Positions 24,223 through 36,700 of a DNA stretch of 64,000 bases are shown piece after piece; position 1 is the first letter of the stretch, and each line of letters begins with the position of its first letter. Location of the stretch: positions 32,447,330 to 32,511,329 of the forward strand of contig NC_134880.1 of assembly GCF_041734735.1 (NCBI RefSeq), written 5' to 3'. The position numbers and the translations under genes are program-made. The notes under the pieces were generated by a model. That model was not told the origin of the DNA, made no database searches, and saw nothing but the letters and a program-made list of their open reading frames with translations. The stretch is from Babylonia areolata. Taxonomy: Eukaryota > Mollusca > Gastropoda > Neogastropoda > Buccinidae.

Positions 24223-24253
<31 letters not shown>

Positions 24254-27200
24254 GTAGCTTTGAACCTGAGTGTTATATTTTTAAGGGGGATGGTACAAAA
24301 GAATTACTGATAATTTACTGAATTAAAGGATAGAATAGATCCATGCACCAGCCCATGACATATAGCAGACCAGTTACAAAAGGGGTTTTTCTACTGTTTT
24401 ATTTACAATATTGAGAGATAAGAAGAAGAGGAGAAGAGCTAAGAGAAGACAGTGCACTGATAAGACACAAGTAACAAAATATCATAAGTACAGCATGTCA
24501 GGAATGCAAGTGGATAGTAAGCACATCATATATTGATGGATGGAGTCTCCCATCAGACCAGTGGATGAGTAGGCAGGCACGCTTATCTGTCGGTGTGTGT
24601 CCTCATATGGGAGAAGAGGCCGGTTCTGGATGCGCAGCACTTCCCACAGGTGTTGCAAGGGAAAACATTTCCAGAAGTTGAGTCCTGCTTCCTTCGCTCA
24701 CGCTTCTCCTTAATGGCCAGCCTTCTCTTGTTTTCAAACGTCTTTATGCACAGCATCCTCCAGCGAGAGCGGTCAAAGGCATCAGTTTCCCAGGAAGCGA
24801 TGTCTATGTCACAGACTTTGAGGTTTGTCTTAAAGGTGTCCTTGAAGCGCTTACAGGGTCTTCCAAGTTCACGGTGGTCTTCCTTCAGTTGGCCATACAA
24901 TAGCATCTTCGGAATCCCACTGTCTGTCATGCGGACAGCGTGTCCTGTCCAGCATATCTGGCACTGGATCAGCAGGCTTTCGATGCTGGGCAGGCCGCTC
25001 CTCTCTAGGACCTGGAGGTTGGAGACCCTGTCTTGCCACTTTATGCTGAGGATCTTTCGTAGGCATCTCTGGTGAAACTGCTCAAATTGTTGAATGTGAC
25101 GGCGATACATCGTCCATGTTTCACAGCAGTACAAGGTGGTCAGCACAACAGCTCTTTAGGTTTTGATTTTGGTGCTGAGCCTGATGCCTTTGTTGTTCCA
25201 CAGCTGGTTGTTGAGTCTGCCAAAGGCGGAGCTGGCCTTGGCAATGACCAGCCTCACTTCTGCATCAAGGGCTCCGTTGCTGCATAGGGTGCTGCCCATG
25301 AAGCAGAGGCGTTCTGTGAGCTAGCTGGTTGGGACATGGGCTCGGTCTTGCTGAGGCTGATTGTGAGTCCAAAGTGCCTGCAGGAGGTTGAGAACCTGTC
25401 CATAATGAACTGCATGTCCTCATGGGTGTGTGCAGCAAGTGCACAGTCACCAGCGAAGAGGAACTCTCTCAACAGTGCCTCAAGCACCCTGGACCTAGAA
25501 TGGAGTCTCTGCAAGTTGAAAAGTGAAACTGAATGTAGATTCCCCGATCACAGTCTTGAAAGGCGTCAATCAGCATGGCAGAGGAGAGAATGGAGAACAG
25601 TGTGGATGCCAGGATGCAGCCCTGCTTCACTCCATTTACCACAGGGAATGGATCCAACATGTCAGTATTTTCCAGTACTCTCGCCTGCATGCCATCGTGG
25701 AATGACACAATCAGCTGGATTAGGCTCTCTAAGCATCCGAACTTTAGGAGGATCTTCCACAGACCACAGTGGTTCACCATGTTGAAGGCCTTAGTCAGGT
25801 CTACAAAAACCATGTGGAGCTCCTATTTCTGCTCATGGCACTTCTCTTGCATCTGGCATTTGGCAAACACCATGTCACATGTTCCCCTGCCTGAGCAGAA
25901 GCCACACTGTGCTTCAGGGATGACTGTGTTGGAGACATGGTCAGCCAGTCTGTTCAGTATGATGTGGGTGAAGATTTTGCTGGCAATGCAGAGGAGAGAG
26001 ATTCCATGGTGGTTATCGCAGGATGTTTTGTCTCCTTCCATTTGTAAATGTGGACAATTGAAGCATCCTTGAAATCCTGGATAACCTGCCCTCTCTCCCA
26101 GATAGACTGGAACAGGGCGGTCTTCTTGTCTGTCAGCACCTCACCACCATACTTGTAGATGTCGGTCTGGATTCCATCCGCTCTTGGTGCTTTTCCTGAC
26201 GTTGTTAGCTTCAGGGCCTTCCGGGTCTTGGCTTTGGTGGGAGGGGCAGCTAGCGAGTCATTGACTGGTAGCTGTGGGAGGGCTGCAATTACCTTGTCAG
26301 ATACGGACAAGTCCCTGTTGAGGAGGGTGTTGAAGTGCTCTGCCCAGCGGGCAAGGATGTCTTTCTTGTCTGTCAGGAGGGTGGTCTGGTCCAAGGCTCG
26401 GACAGGGTTGATCCTGTGACTCTCGGCCCATACACAGCTCGGAGACCATCATGGAAGGTCTTCATGTTGTGAGCATCAGCAGCGGACTGAAGCTCTTTGG
26501 ACTTTCTCTCACACCAGGTGTTCTTCATCTCACACAGCCTCTTCTGTACGAGTTGCTTGGTTTGCAGGTACTGGGTCTTCTTCCTCTGGCAGTCTTTATT
26601 GAAATGTGTTCCTGATGCTGTTTATGCAGTGTGTTCAGGAGCTTGGAGATCTCAGAGTAATTCTCGTCAAACCAGTCTTTGTGGCTCCGCTGTACAAAGT
26701 CGAGTGTGTCAGCTGCTGCTGTGTATACAGCATCTCTAAAGGTGCTCCATACCTCTTCTACATCAGTCGATGCAGGAGTTTCTTGGCGAGCTGCTTGGAT
26801 TTGCTGCTGCAGCACATCCTTGGTGATTGGGAGGCGGTGGATGTTCAGCTTCCTAGGAGGTTTCTGCCTGGCTGGTTGGAGCTTGCGTGCAAGTCTGATG
26901 TTCATCTTGCTGCGTACCGGGCGATGGTCCGACCAACAGACTGCTCCTCTCATGCAGCGTGTAATGGAAACATCACCTCTGTCCCTCTGCTGGACAATCA
27001 CATAGTCCAGCATGTGCCATTGCTTGGAGCAGGGGTGCATCCATGTGTTCTTGTACTTGTCCGCTTGTTGGAAGAGGGTGTTGGTGATGGTCAGTCCATG
27101 CTGTGTGCAGAGTGAGAGCAAAAGCAGTCCATTGGAGTTGCACTTGCCAGTGCCATGCTGTCCCAGGACTTTCGGCCACGAGAAGTCCATGCCGACACGG

Positions 27201-30200
27201 ACATTGAAATCCCCAAGGATGATCAGCCTGTCCTTTCTGTCTACCACTGAAATGGTGCGGCTGAGCTCCTCGTAGAAAGCTTCTTTGGTGTCTTCGGGGT
27301 TGGTCATCATCGGGACATAGACTGTGGAGAAGCGATCCTCGGACAGCTTCAGATGCAGGGTCATCAGCCTGTCGTTTATCCCTCGTGGAAGGCTGTCAAG
27401 CTGTCATGCAAGTTTGGTTTGTATGGCAAAGCCCATGCCTGAGGTTCTTGGGGTGCCATCTGACTTCCCAATGCAATAGAAGGTGTAGCCCCCTCCAACT
27501 TCCTCCACCTGGGTTTCACCAACGAACCTGGTTTTGCTCAGGGCTGCGATGTCCATGTGGTAGCGATCAAGCACTCTAGCAGTGAGCGCGGTGTGCCTTT
27601 CTGGTCTGTCGTCTCTGTCTTAAAAGGTGTGAACATTCCAGGCACCCAGTCAGGGCATGACTCCTGGTTCTTTTCTTCTCTTGTTTTCAAGCTAGTGTTG
27701 GATGTCCAAGTAGGTGCGGTTTCCTACTAGGTACGAGGGAAGGCAGGCTTTGTTTAGGGATCGTTTTATCTCCCCTTCCCCATGTGGGGAGAGCAGTGCT
27801 GTCCCTAAAAAGGGCTGCTCTGACGTTGTGGGAGGATATGGGTGCCGCATCTGCCCCAGTCTATAGCAGACGACCATCACCCCACAGCCACCTGCGTGCA
27901 GAGTCGTGACTAGGAACTGCCAGCAGCATCCTCTGCCTGTCCCCGTTACCACTTCTCCATCGCTGCAGGGCTTGGGAAAGCAGGGTGTTGAAGGGCTAGT
28001 TCGTCATTCCAACATTAATCTGGTTGCCTGACCAGCACAGGTGACATTTTTCAGTGAAGAGGAGTTGTGCAGTCCCATTCCCACTCTCTCGCCTACCGAC
28101 GCTCACAGTCCCACAAGTGTAGATACTGCCACGTGTAGGATGGCCTCAGCAGGCGCAGGTTTTTTCTTCGGAGTTCCATCTCCTGGGAGGACTTCCAGCC
28201 AAGGATAAGAGCTCCCCCTGCCCTTAGGTCATCCTCTTCCGCCTTCACAGCCGTTGGGAAAGGTTTCCTCCTCTGCTTGGTCCGTCGTTGGTACTGAAGG
28301 ACTACCACTTGGTTCTGAGTAGGCAACAACATCAAATAAATAATGCATATGTGTGAAGACCAAACACTGACATCAAATGACATTTCTAATACACTTAAAT
28401 ACTGTAGTTAAAGTGGTTGAAGCTATGCTGATTTAGTGAAAGTACTCTGATGGTACAGATTATGTAAAGCTTATACTGTGTCAAAGTGACTCAAATTAAT
28501 CAGTTATCAAGTAGCACTGTACTGGAGTAAGCTGTAGGAGAGAATGTGATAGCTAAATTACAATTAACAGACTGTGATACATATCAGATGGTTTTAACCA
28601 ATAACTGATATTAATCCAACACTATCTTGTAATCACCACAACAGAATACTACACATATTATAGAGTCCTGACTAAGCACACTGTAACCGAGAGTCAGTGA
28701 ACCACTGTAGCAGTACATGAATAATAAGCAAGGTAATAGAATAAGTGGCTTTAATATTAAATACTGGCAAACTGAGAAACCAAATAGTAAGTCCGTGCTC
28801 AATACAGTGATTTGAAAACTATCATGGCTTAACCATTAAGTGGTGAATTAACTTACACAAGTAATCCGTTGCATCAAAACCAAATATCAACATAGTTAAG
28901 CTTGTGCTCAACTTTTAAATCTCTGCCGAAGCGGGATAAGGAACCTAACCTTCATCAGTGACAGCAAATGGGAAAGAATGTGTCATCATAGAACATTCTT
29001 GAACAAACTATCAGTGTCCAGAGATGTCATTGACTGTGACGTTGAAAAGAATGAAATGGAATGCTGCTACACGCATATGACGACATGGCATTTATTTAGA
29101 TCAATCATAGCTGAGCTGTGACTATATGTCAAAGCAATAACTGAACCATGTAAACCTAAGGCAATATCAACATACTCATATGAACACAAGTACTGTGTTG
29201 AAGAATACAATTTACAAATCATCAGCACAATAACTTATCCTCACACAATGCATACTTACAACAAGCAGTGTGATGAGACATTGGCCACTGGGGTACCACA
29301 CAGTGTTTGAAGAGAGAGAGAGAGAGAGAGAGAGAGAGCAGGCTCTAGCCAGTGACTGGCCAGGTGGAAAGTGACTAGTCATCACTTGCTGCGGCTGTTT
29401 ATGCAAGTTAAGTGGACTGCAATGACGTCCGTGTGTGCTGCGAAGCAAATCGGCTCAAATCAGGCTGAATTTGATTAGAATTGTGTTTGTTACAAGGTGT
29501 TCAATGATAGATTTCTGAATGATTCCTGAACTGATTTACATCGGATTGGTCACAAAAGAAACAGCTCAACACCTATTTTCTAATGAGTATAAAATGAAGT
29601 GTTGATTATTTAAGATGAATATATAATCTTAATTTAAGTCACCTGAAAAGGGTCAGTTTTAGTGAGCTTCTCACTGAAAATTACAAACTGCGTTAAATCA
29701 GTTTAACGTAGGCAAACACAAATGGCATCGATTTAAAGCCGATGAGCGATGCTAGTTGTGCAGTGAATGTCGTTAAGTGTCGACAATGAAAATCAGCTTT
29801 GTAATTTCTAAACGTCCGATCTATTCTCATCCAAACACTACAATAGTGGTGTGGTTTTAGTTTCCAACAGCAGTCACATACAGAATTGTAGACTAGCGTT
29901 ATGTGTGACGGAAAGACAAAATGACATAAGCTGAGCATCAGTTGAAATCTTTACACTGACGAACGATTAAACTGAAATCAAATATGCTTCTAACTGATTA
30001 AAGTGTGTGTGTAAGCACAACAAATATAATATTGCAGCGAACGATACAGACACTTGATGTAATAGATGTTTGGAGCAGTTTAGAATGGGCACCTATTATT
30101 CAAATTTGGAATGGTGTTGTGCCTTATGCCTGAGTGATTGAAAGGCAGCAGGTCAGTTGCGAAAATGGCGTCTGCTATAGAGCTCGTGTGTGAAACAATT

Positions 30201-30633
30201 TTTGAAGCCAGCTGAGCGCTTGGCTAAATTTTACTCTCAAATTTTCCCCTATGAGGCTTCATCAGGAGAGCATCTTGTTTGTGATGTATTCTGTATTGTC
30301 TGTAAATACGTCATTACAGAAGAGTTGTCAACATAGTGAAGCAATGTAATCTGACTCTGGCAATAATTTAAATAAAATAAATGAATAAAAAGAAAAAGAT
30401 AATGATAATGATAATAATAACAATAACAATAATCATATTAGTTAATTAAACAACAACAAAAAAAGAAATTAAATATAAAACATGTAGGGAGAAAAAAAGG
30501 GGAGGAGGGGGGGAGGGGAGATAAAAAAATAATAAAAAAAGAAGAAAAAAGAAAGGATTCTGAGAATCTACCCTTGTGGAATGATTTTCATGGAGTGGTG
30601 CCAACCAAGTCCAGGAGTTATCTTGTGTTTTGT

Positions 30634-30673
<40 letters not shown>

Positions 30674-32559
30674 GTCAACAAAGATGCTTTGCCATTTGCC
30701 CCATAATACACATATCAGCGTCATTCCAGGATTTTTTACACTTACATCTTATAGTTAATGTGTCCCAATAGCCACCAGTCAGGAACCTTGATATACCTCC
30801 AATCATTATCCATAAAAAGAAACAGTCAGTCACGCTCAGTATGGTAATTACTGAATATTATTGTCAGTACCCCTCTCAGAAAACTCTCATGGCTTGAAAC
30901 AGCAGTGTGTTGCAAATACCCTTTGTGATTTTGTCACCCGTAATGTTGCAGAAGCTTTGTAAATCATTGAAGATGATGCAGTTAGTGCTTGTGGTGACAA
31001 TCTTGTCAGATGGTTCGCTTGATGTGAATGAAAGTGAGAGTGAGGATTTGTTTAGAGGGAGGGGTGTGTGGGTAACAGTAGAGCTATGTTGCAACAAAGG
31101 ACAGAGAGAGAGAGAGAGAGAGAGAGCAGACAGGAGGTCAAGAATACCTTTGTGGCCAACCCAGAGTTATCCTCAAAGACAATTTAACCTGTCACCTTTA
31201 CTCGAGGCATGGTGGGAAGGAGAAATTGATAAAGGGGGTGGTTGCATGAATCAGTGTTTTTTCTTCTTCTTTTTTAAAATCACGTTGTCATTGATCAAAG
31301 AAGGGAATCAGCCTGCAGGTGAAAATCTGAACTGTATTCCCCCTTCCCCCCCACCCCCCCAGCCCCCCCCTTCCCTGCACTGTGTGCCAGATGGGTCACT
31401 GCTAACCTTTTTGATGTCTGAAAGTGAGCATAAGGTGAGTGGGCCTGGCAGAGGCAGGTATGGCACATGAAGGATGTGTGTTGTGTTGCTATGATTGTGC
31501 ATGTTCGTTTAAAAAAAAAAAGTTTATTAATCATTACCATGTGCAACCAAAAACCATCTGGCAAAATGGAAGCACAACCCAAAATAATGCCTGTCACTGA
31601 AGAGGTTAAGGGTGAGCTGTTGCTGATAGTAAAGTATTCGGTATTAAGGGTGAGATGTTACTGACAATAGACCATGAATTAACTGAGAATGGTGACAGAT
31701 GACAGTTATTGTGTGTTACCAGTGCCTTTTGTTGGCATCACTCAGCATTACACTTTACAACAGATTACAGAAAATTCAGAACAATGCTGCACAACTGGTT
31801 CTCGCCAAAAAGAAATCTGATCCTGTTACACCTCTGCTGAATTGGTTACACTGGCTTCCAATTGAGTCCCGCATTCAGTATAAGTTAGCAACATTCGCCT
31901 TTAAACATTTTGACAAGTCTCTTCCATTGTATCTCTCCTCTGTATTGGAAATGTACGAACCGCACAGAACATTAAGATCCAGTTCTGAAAAGCTGCTTGA
32001 AGTTCCAAGGACTAATCTGAAATGCACTGGAAATAGGTCTTTCAGAGCTCAGGTTCCCCAAGTGTTGAACTCTATACCTTCATCTCTCAGGAATGCCTCT
32101 GATCTACATTCCTTTAAGTCAGATCTGAAAACTTACCTTTTCCGTAAGCATTTTTGTTCTGGGCGAAACGGTTAAATAAAGGTATGCCTGTTAACAAGTA
32201 TCTTTGTATTAGTATTTTTGTAGTCCTGTTTTAATGCATCGCGTATTTTATGTAGTTTTGGTCTTAGATGTGATGGCATTTTTTCTGTCTGGTTATTTTT
32301 TTAATGTGTGTGTGTGTGTGTGTGTGCATGTGTTTGTGAGGGTACAGTGCTCTGGTATGCGTGTGTAAGTGTGTAGGCATGTTAGTATGTCCGAACAGAA
32401 TTCTATGTTAGTAAATAAGAAATATCTTAATTTTTATGCAATTTTGTTTTTAGTGCAGTTGATATTTAATGTCAGCGTGTGTGTGTCTGTCTGTGAGCAT
32501 GTGTGTGCATCTGTAAGGGAGGGACATCTATATATGTGTGTGCGTGTGTGCGCGCGTGC

Positions 32560-32600
<41 letters not shown>

Positions 32601-33741
32601 CTATGAAATGCATTTTGTTTTAATCTAAGCCTAATTTATTTCATAGCTTTTATAATCTGATTCATCTCTTAAGTGTGATTTTTCATTCATATGAACACCC
32701 TGGATGTTTTCTATTGTCAGATAGCGGTTGATGTGTTTTTTAAGGCATGTTTATAGTCTACTGGATGATGTAAGGCGCTTTATTATTATTATTATTATTA
32801 ATGATCAAATCTTGCATCAGTATTATGTTGCATTGCGGGCTGGCTGTTGAAGAAACTTACAATAGAGACACCAGTATTGTCATGTTTGTATGTTCACATT
32901 TGAAGTGATATACACTCTACAGTCTACTCATGCAGAATTTATTAACAAGATAGTATATTCTACTTTAGTACTTATCAATTAGGAAATTGGTGTGTGCTCT
33001 GATACATGTTAGGAGGGAGGAAGCTTGCTTGCATCTGATGCTCTTTCTGCCATTGCATTGTTTTTCTTAAGCTGGTCATTTTGAGGGATACTGAAATAGC
33101 TAGAAACTGCCAAGCACACACACTTGTGTAGTTATACAAAAGAGTCATAACAAGTATCATCTTTCAGCCATACTTCTGTGTGGAAGTCAGTTGCACCACT
33201 TGTTAATAACCTTATGTTTTATTTATTTAAGATTGTACATTTAATGAAAAATAAATTATGACTTGTTATGATCTGTTTTAGGTCAGCTATCCCCCATACA
33301 TATTTGAATGTCTACTAAATGCACAAGTGGATGATACTCATGGTACTGCACAAATTGGCAGTGGTGCTGTGCTCTTCAAACTCAACAAAAAAGAACCAGC
33401 TCTTTGGGGAAGACTGCAGTCACCATATGTTGGTATGGAATCTTGTAGTGCCTTTAGAATGTTGTGTTGATGTTGTTTTCTGTTCTTAATTCATGTAATG
33501 CATTTAGATAAAAAGACAATATTCCCTGTCATGCAACACTCAAGAAAATAAAAAGTGTTTTCCAGAAATTCTCACCAGTAATCAACTCCATCTCTTTTCA
33601 GCCAGTGTAAAACAAGGCCTTTAACTAAGTGAAAATGTGCATTTAAAAAGAGGTTTCATTTGCAATAACTTACAAAAGGAAGAAGAAGAAATAATGATTT
33701 AATGCAAAAAAGCATAAAACAGATTCAAAGACCAACTTAAT

Positions 33742-33779
<38 letters not shown>

Positions 33780-36700
33780 GCATGGCTTATAACTAAATGT
33801 CGTTGAAAAGGGATGGAAGGTCTATACATAGGCGTTTTCAAAAAGATGTGTTTTCAGACCAGTTTTGAAAGATTGAAATGAGGGAGAGTGGCGAAGATTG
33901 TGAGAGAAACTGTTCCAGACAGATGGAGCTGAATTAGAAAAGCAAGAATCATCGAAGGACTGGGTTTTAACACGGGGAACAAGTAGCTGCTGTGAATCAG
34001 AAGATGATCTGAGTTGTCATGGGGGTGTGTAGGTTTGAATGACTTCTCTCAGATACAGTATTGCAGTCAAAGCAAGTGATGGGGACTCATCAGGCTTGTG
34101 GACCTTGCCATCTGTGGGGAAGGAGATGATGTTTGAGTTGATTACTGGTATCCAGATGTTGATGTGGGATGTGGATGGTAGGGTATAGTCTCTGGTCACT
34201 TGTCTTCTTCTTAGAGTTATCAACTTGATCAGTGGTTGAAGTTGATGGGAAACTTGCTATTGCTTCTTCACTGCGAACAAAGAATCCTTTTTACTTGTGA
34301 ATAGATGCATGAATAAGCTGCATCATCTGGAGACTTGAATTTCACTTTGTTGCCTGTTTTCTCAACAACTTGAAATGGCTCTGCTATGAATGATGTGTCC
34401 AGCTTTCTTTGTAGTTCTTACCACAGCAAAAAATGCTTTGCCTGATGTCTGATTATTTTTCTTCATCACAGTCTGGTTTCTAGATCTTCAAGTTACAGAG
34501 GATTTGTTTGAATTTTGCTTCCAAAGATAAGTTCTGCTGATTTTCATTGTCGACACTTAACGACATTCACTGCACAACTAGCATCGCTTAACGGCTTTGA
34601 CTGAGGTGAAAACTGTGTTTCTGACACACTATATTTAATCAAATATCTCTTTTGTCGGATCAGTAGACTACAAGTATTATATACTGGCAGAATCATCGCA
34701 GTTCCATCTTTAAATCGATACCATTTGTGTTTCCCTATGTTAAACTGATTTAACGCAGTTTGTAATTTTCAGTGACAAGCTCGCTAAAACTGACCCATTT
34801 CAGGTGACTTAAATTAAGATTATAAATTCAGCTAAGTATGGCAAGCAGCAGAACTGATCCTGTACAGCAGGACATGCGAGATGTGAAGATCGTGACCCTG
34901 TACAAGAACAAGGGTGACCACAGCAGCTGTAACAGCGTGGCCCGAATGCAAGTTCTGGCAGCATGCATATACCCAGAGTTGCAGTTTAGTTTAGGGCAGG
35001 CAGATTTACCATCAACATGATATTCTCCGTCAGACAGCTGCAGGAAAAATGCAGACAGCAAAATCAACCACTCTGCCATGCCTTCATCGACCTGACAAAG
35101 GTCTTTGATCTAGTGAGCAGGAGCGGACTGTTCACACTTCTGAGGAAATTAGGTTGTCCCCCTAAATTACAGGCCATTGTCGAATCCTGTCACAAGGACA
35201 TGTACAGCACAGTGTGCTACAATGGAGCAGTGTCTGACCCATTCCAAATAAGCAGTGGTATCAAGCAGGGTTGCGTGCTCACCCCTACACTTTTTGGCAT
35301 ATTTTTCTCCAAATTTTTGAGATGGCAAACCAGATGCACAGCAGACACTTTATTGGCTCAGTCACAACCAGAAGGAAGAGAAAATCATCAAAGCGCTTTC
35401 TGCTCTAAAGGGGGGGTATTCTTGGGGTGTAAGAAAAGCTAACAGCTCACTTTCTGAGAACATGATTGAATTTTTATCTTGACCAAACCTGGCTTTGTCA
35501 TTGCTGGGACAGTCATTCATTTACATGATAACAAGAGTTAAACTTTAAAGCCTTTTTTTAAGCATGCTGTTTCCAGCCATATTTTGTTTGTTTTCATTTG
35601 GGATGTCATTCTGTGGAATTGGAAATAGAATTTTAATGCATTAAAGTTATTATCTTCACTTAGAAATGGCTGAATAGTTATCTACATTCAAAATAATTGA
35701 GAAAAAGGCCCTGATTTAGAATCCACATTCATTTTCTTTCACAGAAACATTTACTTTTGTTCTGTATCTCCTATGACCTATAGTTTTTGTGCTGGAATTT
35801 AAAAGACAATTACCCTGAATCCTCAAAATTCCCTAGCAAGGGGAGAGCACATTTTTATACAAAATTGTCTGGCACTGCACGGGATAATTGTGCAAAGTAC
35901 TGGTCCTTACATAATTGATGTATCTAGATTTAATCTTAGGACAAGGGATCAAAGTAGCAGCTGAGTGATATCTGGGGATATTAAGACATTTCCATTTCAT
36001 CATATCCTTGAGTACAAATTGTATGTGGAGGCTGGTGAATCCTTTCTAACAAATCATGGGCTGAAACTTGAAAGGAATGACAGTGCATAGTTTGTGCTTT
36101 TTCTGGTCAAAAGCTTCATATCTATTCTGAATTAGAACAGTATTTTATTAAAAAAAGAAATTTATCTCAGTCCATTTTTGATTTGCGCTCTTGACTCATG
36201 TTTGCATGAATAACAATTTTAGAAGGAAACATTCCTTTAGTTTTTGAGGACATTTTGAATTTAATCATATGAACATTACATGGTTTTCAGTTTAAATAAG
36301 GAAAGTATGCAAATGCAGTTAATGAACTAACATTTAAAAAATAAAGAAATTGAATATGAATATCATAAATTATCCATCAGGTGATAACATTTTGTTTGTT
36401 TTTTCAAGGTGATAAAGAAATAATGCGTTGTAAGAGGGAAGAAGCAATTGAAAACACACGGAAGAGGACAGAAGAGGATCTGAAACAGAAAGAGGAAACA
36501 AAACGCAAGAATGAGAAATATGCCATTCAGGAAATGATGAAGGTGAGTATATCTTGACCCTCAGAAGGCTGTTTAATTTTTCAGCTTATCACAATCAGCA
36601 GATTTTTGCTGAATCCATAAAAGTTCTTTACTATTACAAGCTTTGTTGTTACAAAACTTGACTGCTCAGTTGAACCCATGTCTATCATTGTAAGGTCAGC

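Larger units (their letters stand above)
24541..28335 (-). mobile_element. LINE (EN-RT-zinc finger type), minus copy, inserted in an LTR
   Basis: Read on the minus strand, the copy starts near 28335 and ends near 24541 with GGGAGACTCCATC. Order: 5' leader with AGCAGAGGAGGAAACC, AP endonuclease (27364-26525), linker and RT (26394-24850), C-terminal CCHH finger (near 24585-24650). The same layout and sequence occur in the + copy at 47995-51714. The RT catalytic box reads FAGD (25446-25457) instead of FADD, and several frameshifts are present. The copy is nearly full length. The clade is not assigned. Confidence 0.85.
24253..30228 (-). mobile_element. Inverted LTR relic split by a 3.8-kb LINE
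   Basis: The two parts, 24253-24540 and 28341-30228, together make one minus-strand LTR of about 2.2 kb, of the family at 5116-7094. The shared landmarks are AAAACCCNTTTGT...TTTACAATA near one end, CACACATATGCA at the split, and CTGCGTTAAATCAGTTTAACG near 29690. The LINE at 24541-28335 lies in between, inserted into the LTR after it arrived. No internal coding sequence is attached. It is a fossil, older than the LINE. Confidence 0.75.
19871..33281 (+). other. DNAAF4: DNAAF4 intron 1 (13.4 kb)
   Basis: The intron is bounded by GTACAC and TGTTTTAG. It holds two inverted LINE pieces, TTAA family B, an LTR relic split by a LINE, a + strand LINE 3' end and many microsatellites, each listed separately. 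Intervals without an assignable element are 19998-21029, 22269-22613, 23700-24120 and 30229-31734. They are AT-rich and show no coding similarity. Confidence 0.85.
33433..36408 (+). other. DNAAF4: DNAAF4 intron 2 (3.0 kb)
   Basis: It is bounded by GTATGG and TTTTCAAG. It contains the LINE piece 33745-34023, the integrase-like and LTR scraps 34270-34828, the RT piece 34829-35325 and a family A piece 35330-35885. Nothing is recognised in 33433-33744 or 35886-36408, which are AT-rich. Confidence 0.85.

Noticed and set aside
30907-31470. 187-residue frame as a host gene
   Set aside because: It crosses a (GA)n tract and an A/C-rich tract, has no family similarity and lies within intron 1.
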